DNA of 64,000 nt from Cohnella kolymensis. GTDB lineage: Bacteria; Bacillota; Bacilli; Paenibacillales; Paenibacillaceae. Under the pieces are notes generated by a model that saw only the letters and a program-made list of their open reading frames with translations, searched no databases and had not been told where the DNA came from. Below are positions 27,824-36,343 of the stretch, one piece after another; position 1 is the first letter of the stretch; every line of letters starts with the position of its first letter. The position numbers were made by a program, and so were the translations under genes. The DNA lies in contig NZ_JXAL01000026.1 in assembly GCF_000829465.1 (NCBI RefSeq), positions 1 through 64,000 on the forward strand, in the 5' to 3' direction.

Positions 27824-28828
27824 CTATTTCGCCAAATGAAATTTATGCGGAACCCGGTTGACTTCCGCGTAGCCTTCTTCCTCCAGCGCGCTCGAAAGCG
27901 CATCGGTCGGACATGCCTGCACACACTTCAAGCAGCCTTTGCAATATTGATAGTCGATACCCTGCAAGAACATCTGCGGACGGCCTTTCTTGTCCTCCTG
28001 CTCTTCCCACACGAAGCAGAAATCGGGGCATACATTGTCGCACGCCGCGCAGTGAATGCATTTGTCGTCATGAAAATGGGGCATCATGCCAGCGCGGGAA
28101 ATGCTGAGGTCTTTCAGTATACTGTTGCCGGGATTCGTGATCATTCCGCCGATCGGCTGTGTTTCGTAACCCAGCACCGGCGTGTCCATTCGAACATAAG
28201 CCGGCATCGCATCTCCTTCGAGCAGCTGGAAGGTTTGAAACTTCACTTCGTCATAACCGCGTTGAAAAGTATGGAGAGCCGGCTGAACGGCACCGGGGTA
28301 CTTTTTCTCGAGAGATTTGCGGATGACGCCCTTCATGAATTCCGCATCCAAAAATGTACAGAGCCTGAAGAGCCCGCCCAGCATTGCCATGTTCACGCGG
28401 TTGTTCTCTTGCATGGCGATGCCGGTCGCATCCACAACTGCGATAACACCGCCTTTTAACTTCAATTGCTCCTTCAGCTGCTCAGGCGATTTCTTGGAGT
28501 TTACGAGCACGATGCTGTCTTCGTACATACCGGAAATGACATTGATCGTTTTGGATAGATTTTCATGAAAAATACCGATCACATGCGGCTTCTCGACCGG
28601 AGAAGTATCGCGGATCTGCGCGTTGGTTTCGCAAAAGCGAATATGGGCCTTAACGGCTGACCCCTTCTTCTCGGAGCCGTATGAACTGAAACTGACACCG
28701 TTCAACCCGACGCCCATGACGCCGGCCTCCGCCAACATTTTTCCCGCGAGATTTGCTCCAAGTCCGCCGATGGATTCCAATCGAAGTTCAAAAAAGCCGA
28801 GCTCATTCACTTTAGGCAGAGTGACCAT
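27824..28828 (-). CDS. 2-oxoacid:ferredoxin oxidoreductase, fused gamma-delta subunit
   Basis: 334 residues. The N-terminal part (about 1-190) is the gamma domain: LRLESIGGLGANLAGKMLAE and GLNGVSFSSYGSEKKGSAVK. The C-terminal 90 residues are a two-cluster ferredoxin domain: CIHCAACDNVCPDFC and CKGCLKCVQACP. The ferredoxin part carries electrons from the TPP centre of the partner alpha-beta protein. Order gamma-delta then alpha-beta, 43 bases apart, matches the ancestral order of archaeal and Thermotoga enzymes, here as two fusions. AAGGGG precedes the ATG. Confidence 0.88.
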   Translation of the reverse strand: MVTLPKVNELGFFELRLESIGGLGANLAGKMLAEAGVMGVGLNGVSFSSYGSEKKGSAVKAHIRFCETNAQIRDTSPVEKPHVIGIFHENLSKTINVISGMYEDSIVLVNSKKSPEQLKEQLKLKGGVIAVVDATGIAMQENNRVNMAMLGGLFRLCTFLDAEFMKGVIRKSLEKKYPGAVQPALHTFQRGYDEVKFQTFQLLEGDAMPAYVRMDTPVLGYETQPIGGMITNPGNSILKDLSISRAGMMPHFHDDKCIHCAACDNVCPDFCFVWEEQEDKKGRPQMFLQGIDYQYCKGCLKCVQACPTDALSSALEEEGYAEVNRVPHKFHLAK

Positions 28829-28969
28829 TATTCCGTTTAATCCCCTTTCGCTAGATGTGGAGGATAATGCAGAATATTGCGTAAACTTTAAACATTTATA
28901 ATTTCGCGCTATTTTACTAAAATCCTTCCATGAACACTAAATATCGGCAATTGCCGCAAGACCGCCAGG

Positions 28970-29886
28970 TCATGGGGAAAGCCCGGTTTGCAGCTGCTGC
29001 AGATCTTTCCACCCGATCATATGAATTTTCTCTCCGGCCAAAACCGCCTTCACTTGAACATCGTTCCAGAATGCCCTCTCCCAGCCCCGTTTCTCCCATT
29101 GCTCATGGAAAGCCTTCAGCTCGTCTGTGACGACGGAAGGATGCGCGATCCACTCTGTTACGCCCGGCCGCAGGTCCCGAATCATACGGATGCCTTCCGC
29201 TTTCATAAGCTCGTACGTGTCTCCGACCGCCATTCTAAAATCAAATCCCGTCACATAATCCGGCAGCACAATGCCTGATCGTCCGCTTGTTTCACCCTGA
29301 TGTCGGCCAGCTTCTGCAGTTCCGGCGGAATGGGCATGCCGTCGATCGGCAATAGATAGCGCGGCAGACGGAACGGCAAACCGTACTGCTCACACACGTC
29401 AAAAGCGACGAGCAGCAAATCTCTCCCCGTGAGCAAGCCGTAAAGACTGCCCATATGATTATCCGCATGAGTCAGTGTCAAACCCGAATGAAGCGCCGCT
29501 TCGACCTGTGAGATGAGCTCTACTCTCACTTCTTCCGGGTCCGAATGTTCCTCCACATCCACGATCGTCGCCGGAAACCAACCGTCCGCCTCTGCCAAAG
29601 TGGACATCGAACGGCTGCGTCCGATCGGTCCCCATTTGTAGCGCGGCCATTCGCTCGTTAAAGTCCAGTGGACGCCGATGTCCGCATTCGGAGCATGTTG
29701 TTTAATGATCGCAGCCGCATGCGCAGACCACGAGCAGGTCATCATGATTGTGGCGGAGCTTACCGCATTCTCCGATAACAGCTGCAGCACACCCTCATTG
29801 ACACTGCGGCAAAGCCCGAAGTCATCGGCGTTTACGATCAATAAACGTGCACTTTTTCCGTAACCCAAACGTTCTGTCGTATTCAT
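28970..29886 (-). pseudogene. ChbG/YdjC-family carbohydrate deacetylase, frameshifted
   Basis: Two frames give about 305 residues of a YdjC/ChbG deacetylase. Metal ligands are visible: NADDFGLCRSVNEG (the D-D pair), IGVHWTLTSEW and LTHADNHMGSLYG. The second part (to 28970) has LPDYVTGFDFRMAVGDT. The frame breaks at a GG near 29274; one more G joins VKQADDQ to IVLPDYVTG. ATG at 29886 has GGGAGGCGG upstream. ChbG removes acetyl groups from chitooligosaccharides; the substrate here may differ. It stands alone between the POR unit and a repeat-bearing gap. Confidence 0.8.
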
Positions 29887-29982
29887 CGCGCACCGCCTCC
29901 CTTCATCTATTGTATGACGGGCGGCGGCTTGCTTGCTCTTTGAATGTGTGATGGGTTGCTTCGCTTGTCTCTGGTTTGTCCA

Positions 29983-30009
29983 CTGCAAGTCCGGTGGCCG
30001 GACTTGCAG
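29983..30009. repeat. Perfect 12-bp palindrome in the ChbG upstream gap
   Basis: CTGCAAGTCCGG (29983-29994), TGG, CCGGACTTGCAG (29998-30009). A partial second copy, GTGCAAGTCCGCCACCGG, follows about 25 bases later. No T tail on either strand makes a plain terminator unlikely. The gap 29887-30234 holds this, the repeat at 30087-30155, and no gene I can support. Confidence 0.6.
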
Positions 30010-30086
30010 CACCTCGTGCGTCTCTGTTTTGCCCGTGCAAGTCCGCCACCGGCCTTCAAGCGATCGCAAGCAAGGATTCGCGTTCC

Positions 30087-30155
30087 TGCAAAGCGGCTGA
30101 GCCGCCCTACACATCATGCTTCCACTGTTCTTTCCGCCTGCAAAGCGGCTGATCC
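30087..30155. repeat. Further copies of the AAAGCGGCTnAGCCGC word
   Basis: GCAAAGCGGCTGAGCCGC (from 30088) is a full palindromic copy and GCAAAGCGGCTGATCC (30140-30155) a damaged one. Together with the pair at 13067-13139 they make a four-copy family, always intergenic. Confidence 0.6.
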
Positions 30156-30234
30156 TTTAAATGAAACAAGACTAACCAGCATATAAAACGCCGATTAGTC
30201 CCGTAGTGTTTCGGTACTCTATTTACTTTCTAAC

Positions 30235-30891
30235 TTAGTCAACCTTTTTTTCCAACGTCGCCACCCAGCTGGCGGAGAGAGCATTGACTGCGAGCAACCG
30301 CCGGATTGAATCCTGATCGTGTTTATCCGTATACATTACGCGATTCGCTTCAGCTACTGTGACACGGTCCGGATGGCGTCTCGTCAACCTGAGTTCATCG
30401 CCCGCCTGAACTTCCCCCGGCTGTATAACCCTAAAGTAGAAGCCGGTCGCGCCGGATTCCGTAATAAGCAAAGGTAATTGCTCCAAACCCCACCGCATTG
30501 CCAGCTTCCAGCAAGGTTGGCGGGGCTGGCTGATTTGAACGACTGAGGTGCCCGCTTGAAACTCATCACCGATGTAAACCTCAGCTTCACTCACACCGCG
30601 CAGCGTAAAATTTTCTCCGAATGATCCAAACGGCAATTGACGATTGAGTACATGCTCCCAATGAGGGTAATGATTGTGACTGTATAAGCAGACCGCCTTG
30701 TCCGGCCCTCCGTGATGCACAAGATCCGCTTGCGCGTCACCGGCGAAGCCAAGTTCGCTCAGCGTCACCTTTCCCAATACGGATTCCTTTTCAATTCCCG
30801 ATCGGACCTCTTTGCCCTTATATGTATTTGACTTTATTCCCCCGATGTTTAAGGACAGCAAATGAAAGCACAAACGTCCATCCTGATCCAA
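30235..30891 (-). CDS. MOSC-domain protein (YiiM-like)
   Basis: About 218 residues. MOSC landmarks: GFAGDAQADLVHHGGPDKAVCLY, a PFGSFGENFTLRG segment and SQPRQPCWKLAMRW with the conserved Cys. MOSC proteins handle molybdenum-cofactor-bound sulfur; YiiM reduces N-hydroxylated compounds. The start is uncertain: TTG at 30891 has GGAGAGG ten bases upstream, and the conserved domain begins at HLLSLNIGG a few residues later. It follows the ABC gene by 17 bases and is probably co-transcribed with it. Confidence 0.8.
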   Translation of the reverse strand: MDQDGRLCFHLLSLNIGGIKSNTYKGKEVRSGIEKESVLGKVTLSELGFAGDAQADLVHHGGPDKAVCLYSHNHYPHWEHVLNRQLPFGSFGENFTLRGVSEAEVYIGDEFQAGTSVVQISQPRQPCWKLAMRWGLEQLPLLITESGATGFYFRVIQPGEVQAGDELRLTRRHPDRVTVAEANRVMYTDKHDQDSIRRLLAVNALSASWVATLEKKVD

Positions 30892-30908
30892 ACGAACAAC
30901 CGCCTCTC

Positions 30909-31637
30909 CTACGACAACTTTAACTTCTCCGCAGCTGTCAGCCTTCTTCCTCTCACTTCCAACACGAGGCGGCCGTCCTGCATGCCCCAAATTTCATCGG
31001 CAAACTTCTCGGCGAGCTCCAACCGGTGAAGTGCTGCAACGATAGTGGCGCCTTTCTCCCGGCAGAGCTTCTTCAGCAGCTGCATCATTTCTTCGGACGT
31101 GTGGGGATCCAGACCGGAGACCGGCTCATCCGCCAGCACAAGTCGAGCGCCATGGACCAGTGCGCGAGCGATTGCCACACGCTGGCGCTCCCCGCCGCTC
31201 AGCTTTTCTGCAGTTTGCCGTCCTTTGTCCAGCAGTCCGACGTCTTCGAGCATGTCCATTCCGCCCATGTAGTCGTCGTTCCGGATCATGCCGGTTACCC
31301 GCCGCCATAATGGCGTTTGTTCCGCGGCGCCTATCAGCACGTTTTTAAGAGCTGTCTTTTTCTCTAGCAAAATCGGTTTTTGTTCTAAAAAGGCAACCTG
31401 TCTGCGATAGCTCATTTTCGCGAAAAGACCGGCGTCCAACAAATTGACGCCGTCCACTTTATATTCACCGGAGGTCCACTGCTCCCGCAAAGCTAACGCT
31501 CTAAGCAGCGCAGATTTTCCGCTGCCGCTTGCGCCTACGACCGCAACGAAAGTTCCGGGCGTGAGCCGGGCATGTATATGATCCAGTATGATTTTTCCGT
31601 CCGGAATTTTTCGGGTCAATCCTGAGATTTCGATCAT
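30909..31637 (-). CDS. ABC transporter ATP-binding protein (PhnC-like)
   Basis: 242 residues. Walker A GASGSGKSALL, Q-loop (AFLEQKPIL), signature LSGGERQRVAIARAL, Walker B LVLADEPVSGLD and H-loop AALHRLEL. It resembles PhnC and short import ATPases. ATG 31637 with AAGGAG upstream. No permease or binding protein gene is beside it, so its partner is elsewhere or unknown. Divergent from the SOS-boxed promoter, with which it shares a 130-base intergenic region. Confidence 0.85.
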   Translation of the reverse strand: MIEISGLTRKIPDGKIILDHIHARLTPGTFVAVVGASGSGKSALLRALALREQWTSGEYKVDGVNLLDAGLFAKMSYRRQVAFLEQKPILLEKKTALKNVLIGAAEQTPLWRRVTGMIRNDDYMGGMDMLEDVGLLDKGRQTAEKLSGGERQRVAIARALVHGARLVLADEPVSGLDPHTSEEMMQLLKKLCREKGATIVAALHRLELAEKFADEIWGMQDGRLVLEVRGRRLTAAEKLKLS

Positions 31638-31693
31638 TGCTGTCAAACTCCTTCGGTCCGATATGTTTCTAGTGTATTTCATTAAGGAACACC

Positions 31694-31744
31694 TTTCCAT
31701 ACGAACAAATGTTTGCTATAATGGAAAACAAGAACATACGTTCC
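31694..31744 (+). promoter_or_regulatory. SOS-type promoter: two LexA boxes around a TATAAT
   Basis: CGAACAAATGTTTG (31702-31715) and AGAACATACGTTCC (31731-31744) match the Bacillus LexA box CGAACRNRYGTTYG fully or nearly so. Between them lies TATAAT (31717-31722), with TTTCCA (31694-31699) 17 bases upstream. One box covers the spacer, the other the early transcript, a layout typical of tightly repressed SOS genes. The plus-strand gene driven is the small protein at 31772. Confidence 0.7.
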
Positions 31745-31771
31745 GAAATTGTTCTAAGGGTGGGATAATGG

Positions 31772-32002
31772 ATGGTGAATTGCGAACATCTCCGTTACCT
31801 GGAACCTTCCCGAGGTTCCAGACCGTCTAGGGACTTAACCTTCAAATTTTTCACCGACGGTAAGCTCGTCATCATTGATAACGACACAGGAAATACAATG
31901 AACCCCCGCGAGTTGAGCGGGGGCAGCTACGATTTCTATGTTCGTCAGCGCATTAACTTCATTAAACGCAACCTCTATGCCAAGATATCCCAATATGCGT
32001 GA
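31772..32002 (+). CDS. SOS-promoter-driven small protein, unknown
   Basis: A 76-residue basic protein with no signal peptide (MVNCEHLRYLEPSRGSRPSR...). The C-terminal half, DGKLVIIDNDTGN to RINFIKRNLYAKISQYA, looks folded. ATG at 31772 has GGGTGGG about seven bases upstream; an overlapping frame from ATG 31768 stops after 20 codons. It is 50 bases after the SOS promoter. It does not look like YneA (no LysM, no membrane segment) or YolD. Given the local indel rate, the N-terminus may be partly out of frame. Confidence 0.5.
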   Translation: MVNCEHLRYLEPSRGSRPSRDLTFKFFTDGKLVIIDNDTGNTMNPRELSGGSYDFYVRQRINFIKRNLYAKISQYA

Positions 32003-32041
32003 ACGGACGATCGGCAAGACGGATGCAGCCAAGGCGCTTGT

Positions 32042-32179
32042 TTATGGTAAGTTTTTATTGATCCCGTTCAGACTGGCCGGATAACGCGCCATTTTGTCCA
32101 GTTTCAAAGCTTGCGCCTTAGACTTAAACCGGGACATGTTGTTCTGGTCATCCGTCTTGGTGCTTTTATTTCTCGGCAT
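32042..32179 (-). CDS. 45-residue basic small protein
   Basis: A small frame (MPRNKSTKTDDQNNMSRFKS...) ending KNLP, with GGGGGTGATAAAA before its ATG. It is strongly basic and polar, and could be a small DNA- or RNA-binding or spore-type protein. It lies in the 370-base gap between the small SOS gene and the HAD gene; the rest of that gap shows nothing clear. Confidence 0.5.
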   Translation of the reverse strand: MPRNKSTKTDDQNNMSRFKSKAQALKLDKMARYPASLNGINKNLP

Positions 32180-32370
32180 TTTTATCACCCCCGCACCCTC
32201 CGCTCAGAGGAGTTTTCTTTTTAGCTTGCCACTTTCCTATCATTTACAAACCCGGGCATACAAGCCATAATGGATGAATACGACCGTCATCTTCGCCGAG
32301 CAAGTTAATTCCGAAATCTGGAGATACTACCAAGTACGGTTTCGCTGCAAATAAAGGAGTATATTACGGC

Positions 32371-33123
32371 ATGAAACAAAGAATCCTGTTTGATCTTGAC
32401 GATACATTAGCTCACTGCAACAAGTATTTCAACTTTATTCTAGAGCAATTTACGGATGAAATGACGACCTGGTTCGGCCCTGCCGGAATTTCCAAGGAGA
32501 CCATTATCGTGAAGCATACCGAGCTCGATATCGCCGGCGTCAAGCAGCTGGGCTTCAAGAGCGAGCATTTTCCTCAATCGTTCGTAGACACCTACCGATA
32601 CTTCCAGAGCATGACCGGACGAGCCGGCTCCCCGCTGGAAGAAGAGAATCTGTGGAAGCTGGGGCTCAGCGTCTATGAGCAAGAGGTGGAGCCGTATCCC
32701 ATGATGGAGGAAGCCCTCGAAGCTTTGAGGCGCAAGGGACATGAACTGCATCTGTACACAGGCGGAGATGCCCTCATTCAGCGACGGAAGATCGAACAAT
32801 TGAAGCTAGAACGATACTTCCATGACCGCATCTATGTCAGACAGCTCAAGAACACGCCGGCAATGGAGCAAATTCTTTCGGACGGCGGCTTCGACCGAGC
32901 CAATACGTGGATGATCGGCAATTCGTTGCGGACGGATGTCCTCCCTGCTCTGGAATGCGGAATTCATGCCGTATATTTGAAGCACGAACAGGAATGGGCA
33001 TACAATCTGATTCCGATCGACGCCTCACCGACCGGAGCTTTCGTCACTTTGACCGCACTATCCCAGGTTCCTTCCGCCATCCACAATTATTTGGCGTCTG
33101 CGGGACTGAAAGAACCTGTATAA
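32371..33123 (+). CDS. HAD-superfamily hydrolase
   Basis: 250 residues. HAD motif I is RILFDLDDTLAHCN (DxDxT), motif II is LHLYTGGD, motif III/IV are RRKIEQLKLE and MIGNSLRTDVLPALECG. A large helical cap lies between about 20 and 105. Phosphatase or phosphonatase-type chemistry is likely; substrate unknown. AAAGGAG precedes the ATG. It has a strong terminator. Confidence 0.85.
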   Translation: MKQRILFDLDDTLAHCNKYFNFILEQFTDEMTTWFGPAGISKETIIVKHTELDIAGVKQLGFKSEHFPQSFVDTYRYFQSMTGRAGSPLEEENLWKLGLSVYEQEVEPYPMMEEALEALRRKGHELHLYTGGDALIQRRKIEQLKLERYFHDRIYVRQLKNTPAMEQILSDGGFDRANTWMIGNSLRTDVLPALECGIHAVYLKHEQEWAYNLIPIDASPTGAFVTLTALSQVPSAIHNYLASAGLKEPV

Positions 33124-33129
33124 ACCGAG

Positions 33130-33178
33130 AAAGCCGAGCGGGACTGCGCGATCGCAGCTCACTCGGCTTTATTTTTTT
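33130..33178 (+). terminator. Terminator of the HAD gene
   Basis: AAAGCCGAG (33130-33138) pairs with CTCGGCTTT (33162-33170), with inner CTGCG/CGCAG pairing, then ATTTTTTT. It is convergent with the gene that ends at 33177. Confidence 0.8.
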
Positions 33179-34226
33179 ATGGGGTCATAGTAAGGCTGTT
33201 CAGCTTGTCGAAGATTTGTCTTACGCCGTCCTGCCACAAAGGATCTTCCGCATAGGTTTCATTAAGCCAGGCAAAAGGCTCATAGCCTTCCGGACGTTTT
33301 TGAGCGCGCCGAGCGATCGTCCTTCCCGCAATGCCCGCGGATTTATGGATCGTCGTATTGTAATCCTGCCAGCTGTGAAAGACGTTAAAGGGATTATTGG
33401 CGATTTTGTGCGCATTTTTGTTGGACTTTGGAACAAAACCCTGCTCTTGGCCGGTTATGGCGAACAGAAGCAATGGGTGTACATTATGTACTTTGGCAGC
33501 TTCCACGATTGCTCCGAAATAAGGCTCTGCGGCCAGCATAGACTCTCTGCTCTTCAGATAGCTTTTGAGCGCGGCCGTATCTATGTCGGTATATTTCAGA
33601 CGATCCGGCATGCCGATGTCCGCTTTGAGCGGTGTGGCAATGACAGGCGGATTCGCGACAGGTTGTTTCGCGAATGGGTTTGCTGTGAACAGGCCCGTCG
33701 CAACTGCGCAGACAACGACACCCGCTAACAGCGCCCAACCGGCGGCCGGCAGCCGTATTCTTGGAAGATTCGGAAGAGCTTCAGGCCCGGCTAATCCGGC
33801 ATCGGCAATACTTGCAATCGGTACAGCAATCGGAGCGGCAGAATGAATGCTTCCTCTTACCAACCGCGAAGCTAATTGTTCCGCACTCCAGCCTCCCGGA
33901 GAACGTTCGTTCAGCCAGCTCAGAATCGGCTCTATTAATTCATCCTTGTGATCGATCGGCTTGTCGTCCAGCTCGGCACAAATATCTAGAACATCTTCGG
34001 GTATAACTTCTCTTTGTTCGCTAACGAGACAGCGAGTTATAAGCTCTTCTACCAATCGGTGTTTGAAATCGACCGGCAGGTTCGGCAGCCTTTGCTGTAA
34101 AGTACGGCGAATGGCATCCGCCACGATTTCCGCTTGGCGATGCCCCGGCAGAGGAGCGTATTTGGTATGTACATACCGTCTGATGACGTGAATGTCTGTC
34201 GGTGATAACAACGCCGCGCCGCTCAT
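33177..34226 (-). CDS. Membrane-anchored protein with glucosaminidase-like C-terminal domain
   Basis: 349 residues from ATG 34226 (GGGGGAGGATTGGC upstream). The N-terminal 160 residues are polar and helical, one membrane segment follows (AGWALLAGVVVCAVATGLF, about 165-183), and the C-terminal 130 residues look like a lysozyme-type or GH73 glucosaminidase domain: HPLLLFAITGQEQGF (candidate catalytic Glu), NPFNVFHSWQDYNTTIHKSA, ETYAEDPLWQDGV. By orientation the enzyme domain would be outside, the helical part inside. It is a plausible wall-remodelling protein with a cytosolic sensing or docking part. Confidence 0.6.
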   Translation of the reverse strand: MSGAALLSPTDIHVIRRYVHTKYAPLPGHRQAEIVADAIRRTLQQRLPNLPVDFKHRLVEELITRCLVSEQREVIPEDVLDICAELDDKPIDHKDELIEPILSWLNERSPGGWSAEQLASRLVRGSIHSAAPIAVPIASIADAGLAGPEALPNLPRIRLPAAGWALLAGVVVCAVATGLFTANPFAKQPVANPPVIATPLKADIGMPDRLKYTDIDTAALKSYLKSRESMLAAEPYFGAIVEAAKVHNVHPLLLFAITGQEQGFVPKSNKNAHKIANNPFNVFHSWQDYNTTIHKSAGIAGRTIARRAQKRPEGYEPFAWLNETYAEDPLWQDGVRQIFDKLNSLTMTP

Positions 34227-34319
34227 GCCAATCCTCCCCCGCACATCTCACACCAGTGTAACATGGAGGAAAGTTTTGGGGGAAGCGTGTCTTACGACCC
34301 AGTCACGAACAGCTTTCGT

Positions 34320-34661
34320 TCAAAAGCGGCGTATATTTTTGTTATCGGAGGAAGCGGCTTTGAGAATGGCGTTACGGACTTCATTACTTTCGATAAACGT
34401 CACGATTTGCTCCTTCTCCCCTGCTGTCAGCTGGTATTCACAGTCGCAGCCCTCGTCCAAGGTGACGAGCTGAATAGGATCGCCTTGATGGGTGCAAATA
34501 ACCATAACCGTAAAGTCGATCAAATCGTCGGGCAACGGCGTCTGATCCGATACTTCAACGCGCAATGTGACGTCAACCCATTGGCTGTCCCGCCGTTCGA
34601 CTTGATACAGAAACTTCATGAATTTAAGCTCCGTCCAGCTTTCATCCCCATAGCGAATCAT
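34320..34661 (-). CDS. Hypothetical protein, 113 aa
   Basis: 113 residues from ATG 34661 (AAGGTGG upstream). No signal peptide; beta-rich N-terminus (VDVTLRVEVSDQTPLPDDLI) and a helical C-terminus. Two Cys (EGCDCEY) sit close together. I know no family. It lies between the gltD terminator and the glucosaminidase-like gene. Confidence 0.6.
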   Translation of the reverse strand: MIRYGDESWTELKFMKFLYQVERRDSQWVDVTLRVEVSDQTPLPDDLIDFTVMVICTHQGDPIQLVTLDEGCDCEYQLTAGEKEQIVTFIESNEVRNAILKAASSDNKNIRRF

Positions 34662-34685
34662 AGCCGCGCCACCTTTTCTTTTGTA

Positions 34686-34722
34686 TAAAAAGAGGTTGTC
34701 CCAAGTCTGTCGGAACAACCTC
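34686..34722 (-). terminator. Terminator of gltD
   Basis: GAGGTTGT (34692-34699) pairs with ACAACCTC (34715-34722), with a CC/GG inner pair, followed on the minus strand by TTTTTAT. 25 bases past the stop of gltD. Confidence 0.8.
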
Positions 34723-34746
34723 CTGTATATGATAATTGCAGCTTGC

Positions 34747-36237
34747 TTATGGCAGCATGGTGCTGCCCATCAAATACTTATCAACCTCGCGGGCTGCTTC
34801 GCGCCCTTCATTGATGGCCCAGACGATAAGGCTTTGTCCGCGTCTCATGTCACCGGCTGCAAACACTTTATCGACATTGGTCGTGTATTTGCCGTAACGA
34901 GCTTTTACATTCGTGCGGCGGTCGGTTTCCAACCCCAGCTGATCGATGATCGTCGTCTCCGGACCTTCAAAGCCGACGGCTACGAGCACGATATCTGCCG
35001 GCCAGATTTTCTCCGTCCCGGGTATTTCTTCATAAATTTTACGGCCCTGCTCGTCGATATAACGGCGTATTTGAACCGTATGCAGTTCTTTTACGTTACC
35101 GTTCTCGTCGCCCACGAACTTCTTGGTGAGTACTGAAAACGCGCGCGGATCTTCGCCATACAAAGCTTTCGCTTCTTCATGCGCGTAATCAAGCGTATAA
35201 ACGTTCGGAAACTCCGGCCAAGGGTTCGCTAAAGGATCTCTCTGCAGCGGCGCTTTGGCATGCGTTCCGAATTGGGTGATGCTTGCGCATCCATGGCGCA
35301 GCGCGGTTGCTACACAATCTGTACCCGTATCGCCGCCGCCGATAACGATAACATGCTTATTTTTACCGGAAATATAAGTGCCTTCTTCCAATCCATGATC
35401 CAAATAGCTCTTGATCGTGCTGTTGAGATATTCCATTGCCGGGTAAATCCCTTTGAGATTGTGGCCTTCCATTGTTCCGATCGGACGAGCTTTCGTCGCT
35501 CCGCCGCAAAGGACGACCGAATCATAATCGGCAACGAGCTTCTCCGATGAAATATCCTTGCCGATTTCTGTGTTCGTCACGAATTGCACGCCTTCTGCAG
35601 CCAGCAGATCGACACGGCGCTGCACGATGTCTTTCTCGAGCTTCATCGTCGGAATGCCGTAAGTGAGAAGGCCTCCGATGCGATCCGCTCTCTCATAAAC
35701 GGTGACCGTGTGGCCCGCTTTGTTCAACTGGGCGGCAGCCGCAAGTCCCGCAGGCCCGGAACCGACAACGGCAATCTTCTTGCCGGTACGTGTCTTCGGA
35801 GGTTCGGGAACAACCCAGCCCTCTTCGAAGGCGCGGTCGATAATGGCTTGTTCAATGGTTTTGATCGTTACGGCTTCTCCAATGAGACCGACCGTACAAG
35901 AGCCTTCACAAGGCGCGGGACACACCCGCCCGGTAAATTCCGGGAAATTGTTCGTTTTCATCAGCCGTTCGTAAGCTTCTTTCCAGAGTCCCCGGTAAAT
36001 CAGGTTATTCCACTCCGGAATCAGATTGTTGATCGGGCAGCCGGACGCACTTCCCGCCAGCTCCATTCCGGTATGGCAATATGGGGTTCCGCAATCCATA
36101 CAGCGTGCGCCTTGCGTGCGCAGCTGATCTTCAGAGAACATCCGGTGGAATTCTTTCCAGTCCTTGATGCGTTCCAAAGGATCGCGGTCGGCGGGAAGCT
36201 CCCGCTGATATTCCATAAATCCCGTAGGTGTCGACAT
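34747..36237 (-). CDS. gltD: Glutamate synthase (NADPH), small (beta) subunit GltD
   Basis: 496 residues from ATG 36237 (TGGGGGAAATGAAG upstream). It has two 4Fe-4S-type Cys sets in the N-terminus ([29 protein letters not shown]), then FAD and NAD(P) sites ([20 protein letters not shown] and [20 protein letters not shown]). GltD feeds electrons to GltA, which makes two glutamates from glutamine and 2-oxoglutarate. No gltA is adjacent, which is unusual for Bacillus but known in relatives. The family also includes NADPH-dependent pyrimidine and other reductases; the length and N-terminal Cys set favour GltD. Confidence 0.85.
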   Translation of the reverse strand: MSTPTGFMEYQRELPADRDPLERIKDWKEFHRMFSEDQLRTQGARCMDCGTPYCHTGMELAGSASGCPINNLIPEWNNLIYRGLWKEAYERLMKTNNFPEFTGRVCPAPCEGSCTVGLIGEAVTIKTIEQAIIDRAFEEGWVVPEPPKTRTGKKIAVVGSGPAGLAAAAQLNKAGHTVTVYERADRIGGLLTYGIPTMKLEKDIVQRRVDLLAAEGVQFVTNTEIGKDISSEKLVADYDSVVLCGGATKARPIGTMEGHNLKGIYPAMEYLNSTIKSYLDHGLEEGTYISGKNKHVIVIGGGDTGTDCVATALRHGCASITQFGTHAKAPLQRDPLANPWPEFPNVYTLDYAHEEAKALYGEDPRAFSVLTKKFVGDENGNVKELHTVQIRRYIDEQGRKIYEEIPGTEKIWPADIVLVAVGFEGPETTIIDQLGLETDRRTNVKARYGKYTTNVDKVFAAGDMRRGQSLIVWAINEGREAAREVDKYLMGSTMLP

Positions 36238-36343
36238 CTTCATTTCCCCCATAAGAGTGAGTTCATATTCCAGATAGCAATAATAGACCATCCTATCAAA
36301 GAGACGACGGCCTCAGAATGGACTTTATCTAGAATTGTTTGCA

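Noticed and set aside
31768-31830. A 20-codon frame from ATG 31768, four bases before the chosen start
   Set aside because: GGGTGGG is too close to this ATG (3-4 bases); the frame at 31772 has better spacing and is much longer.
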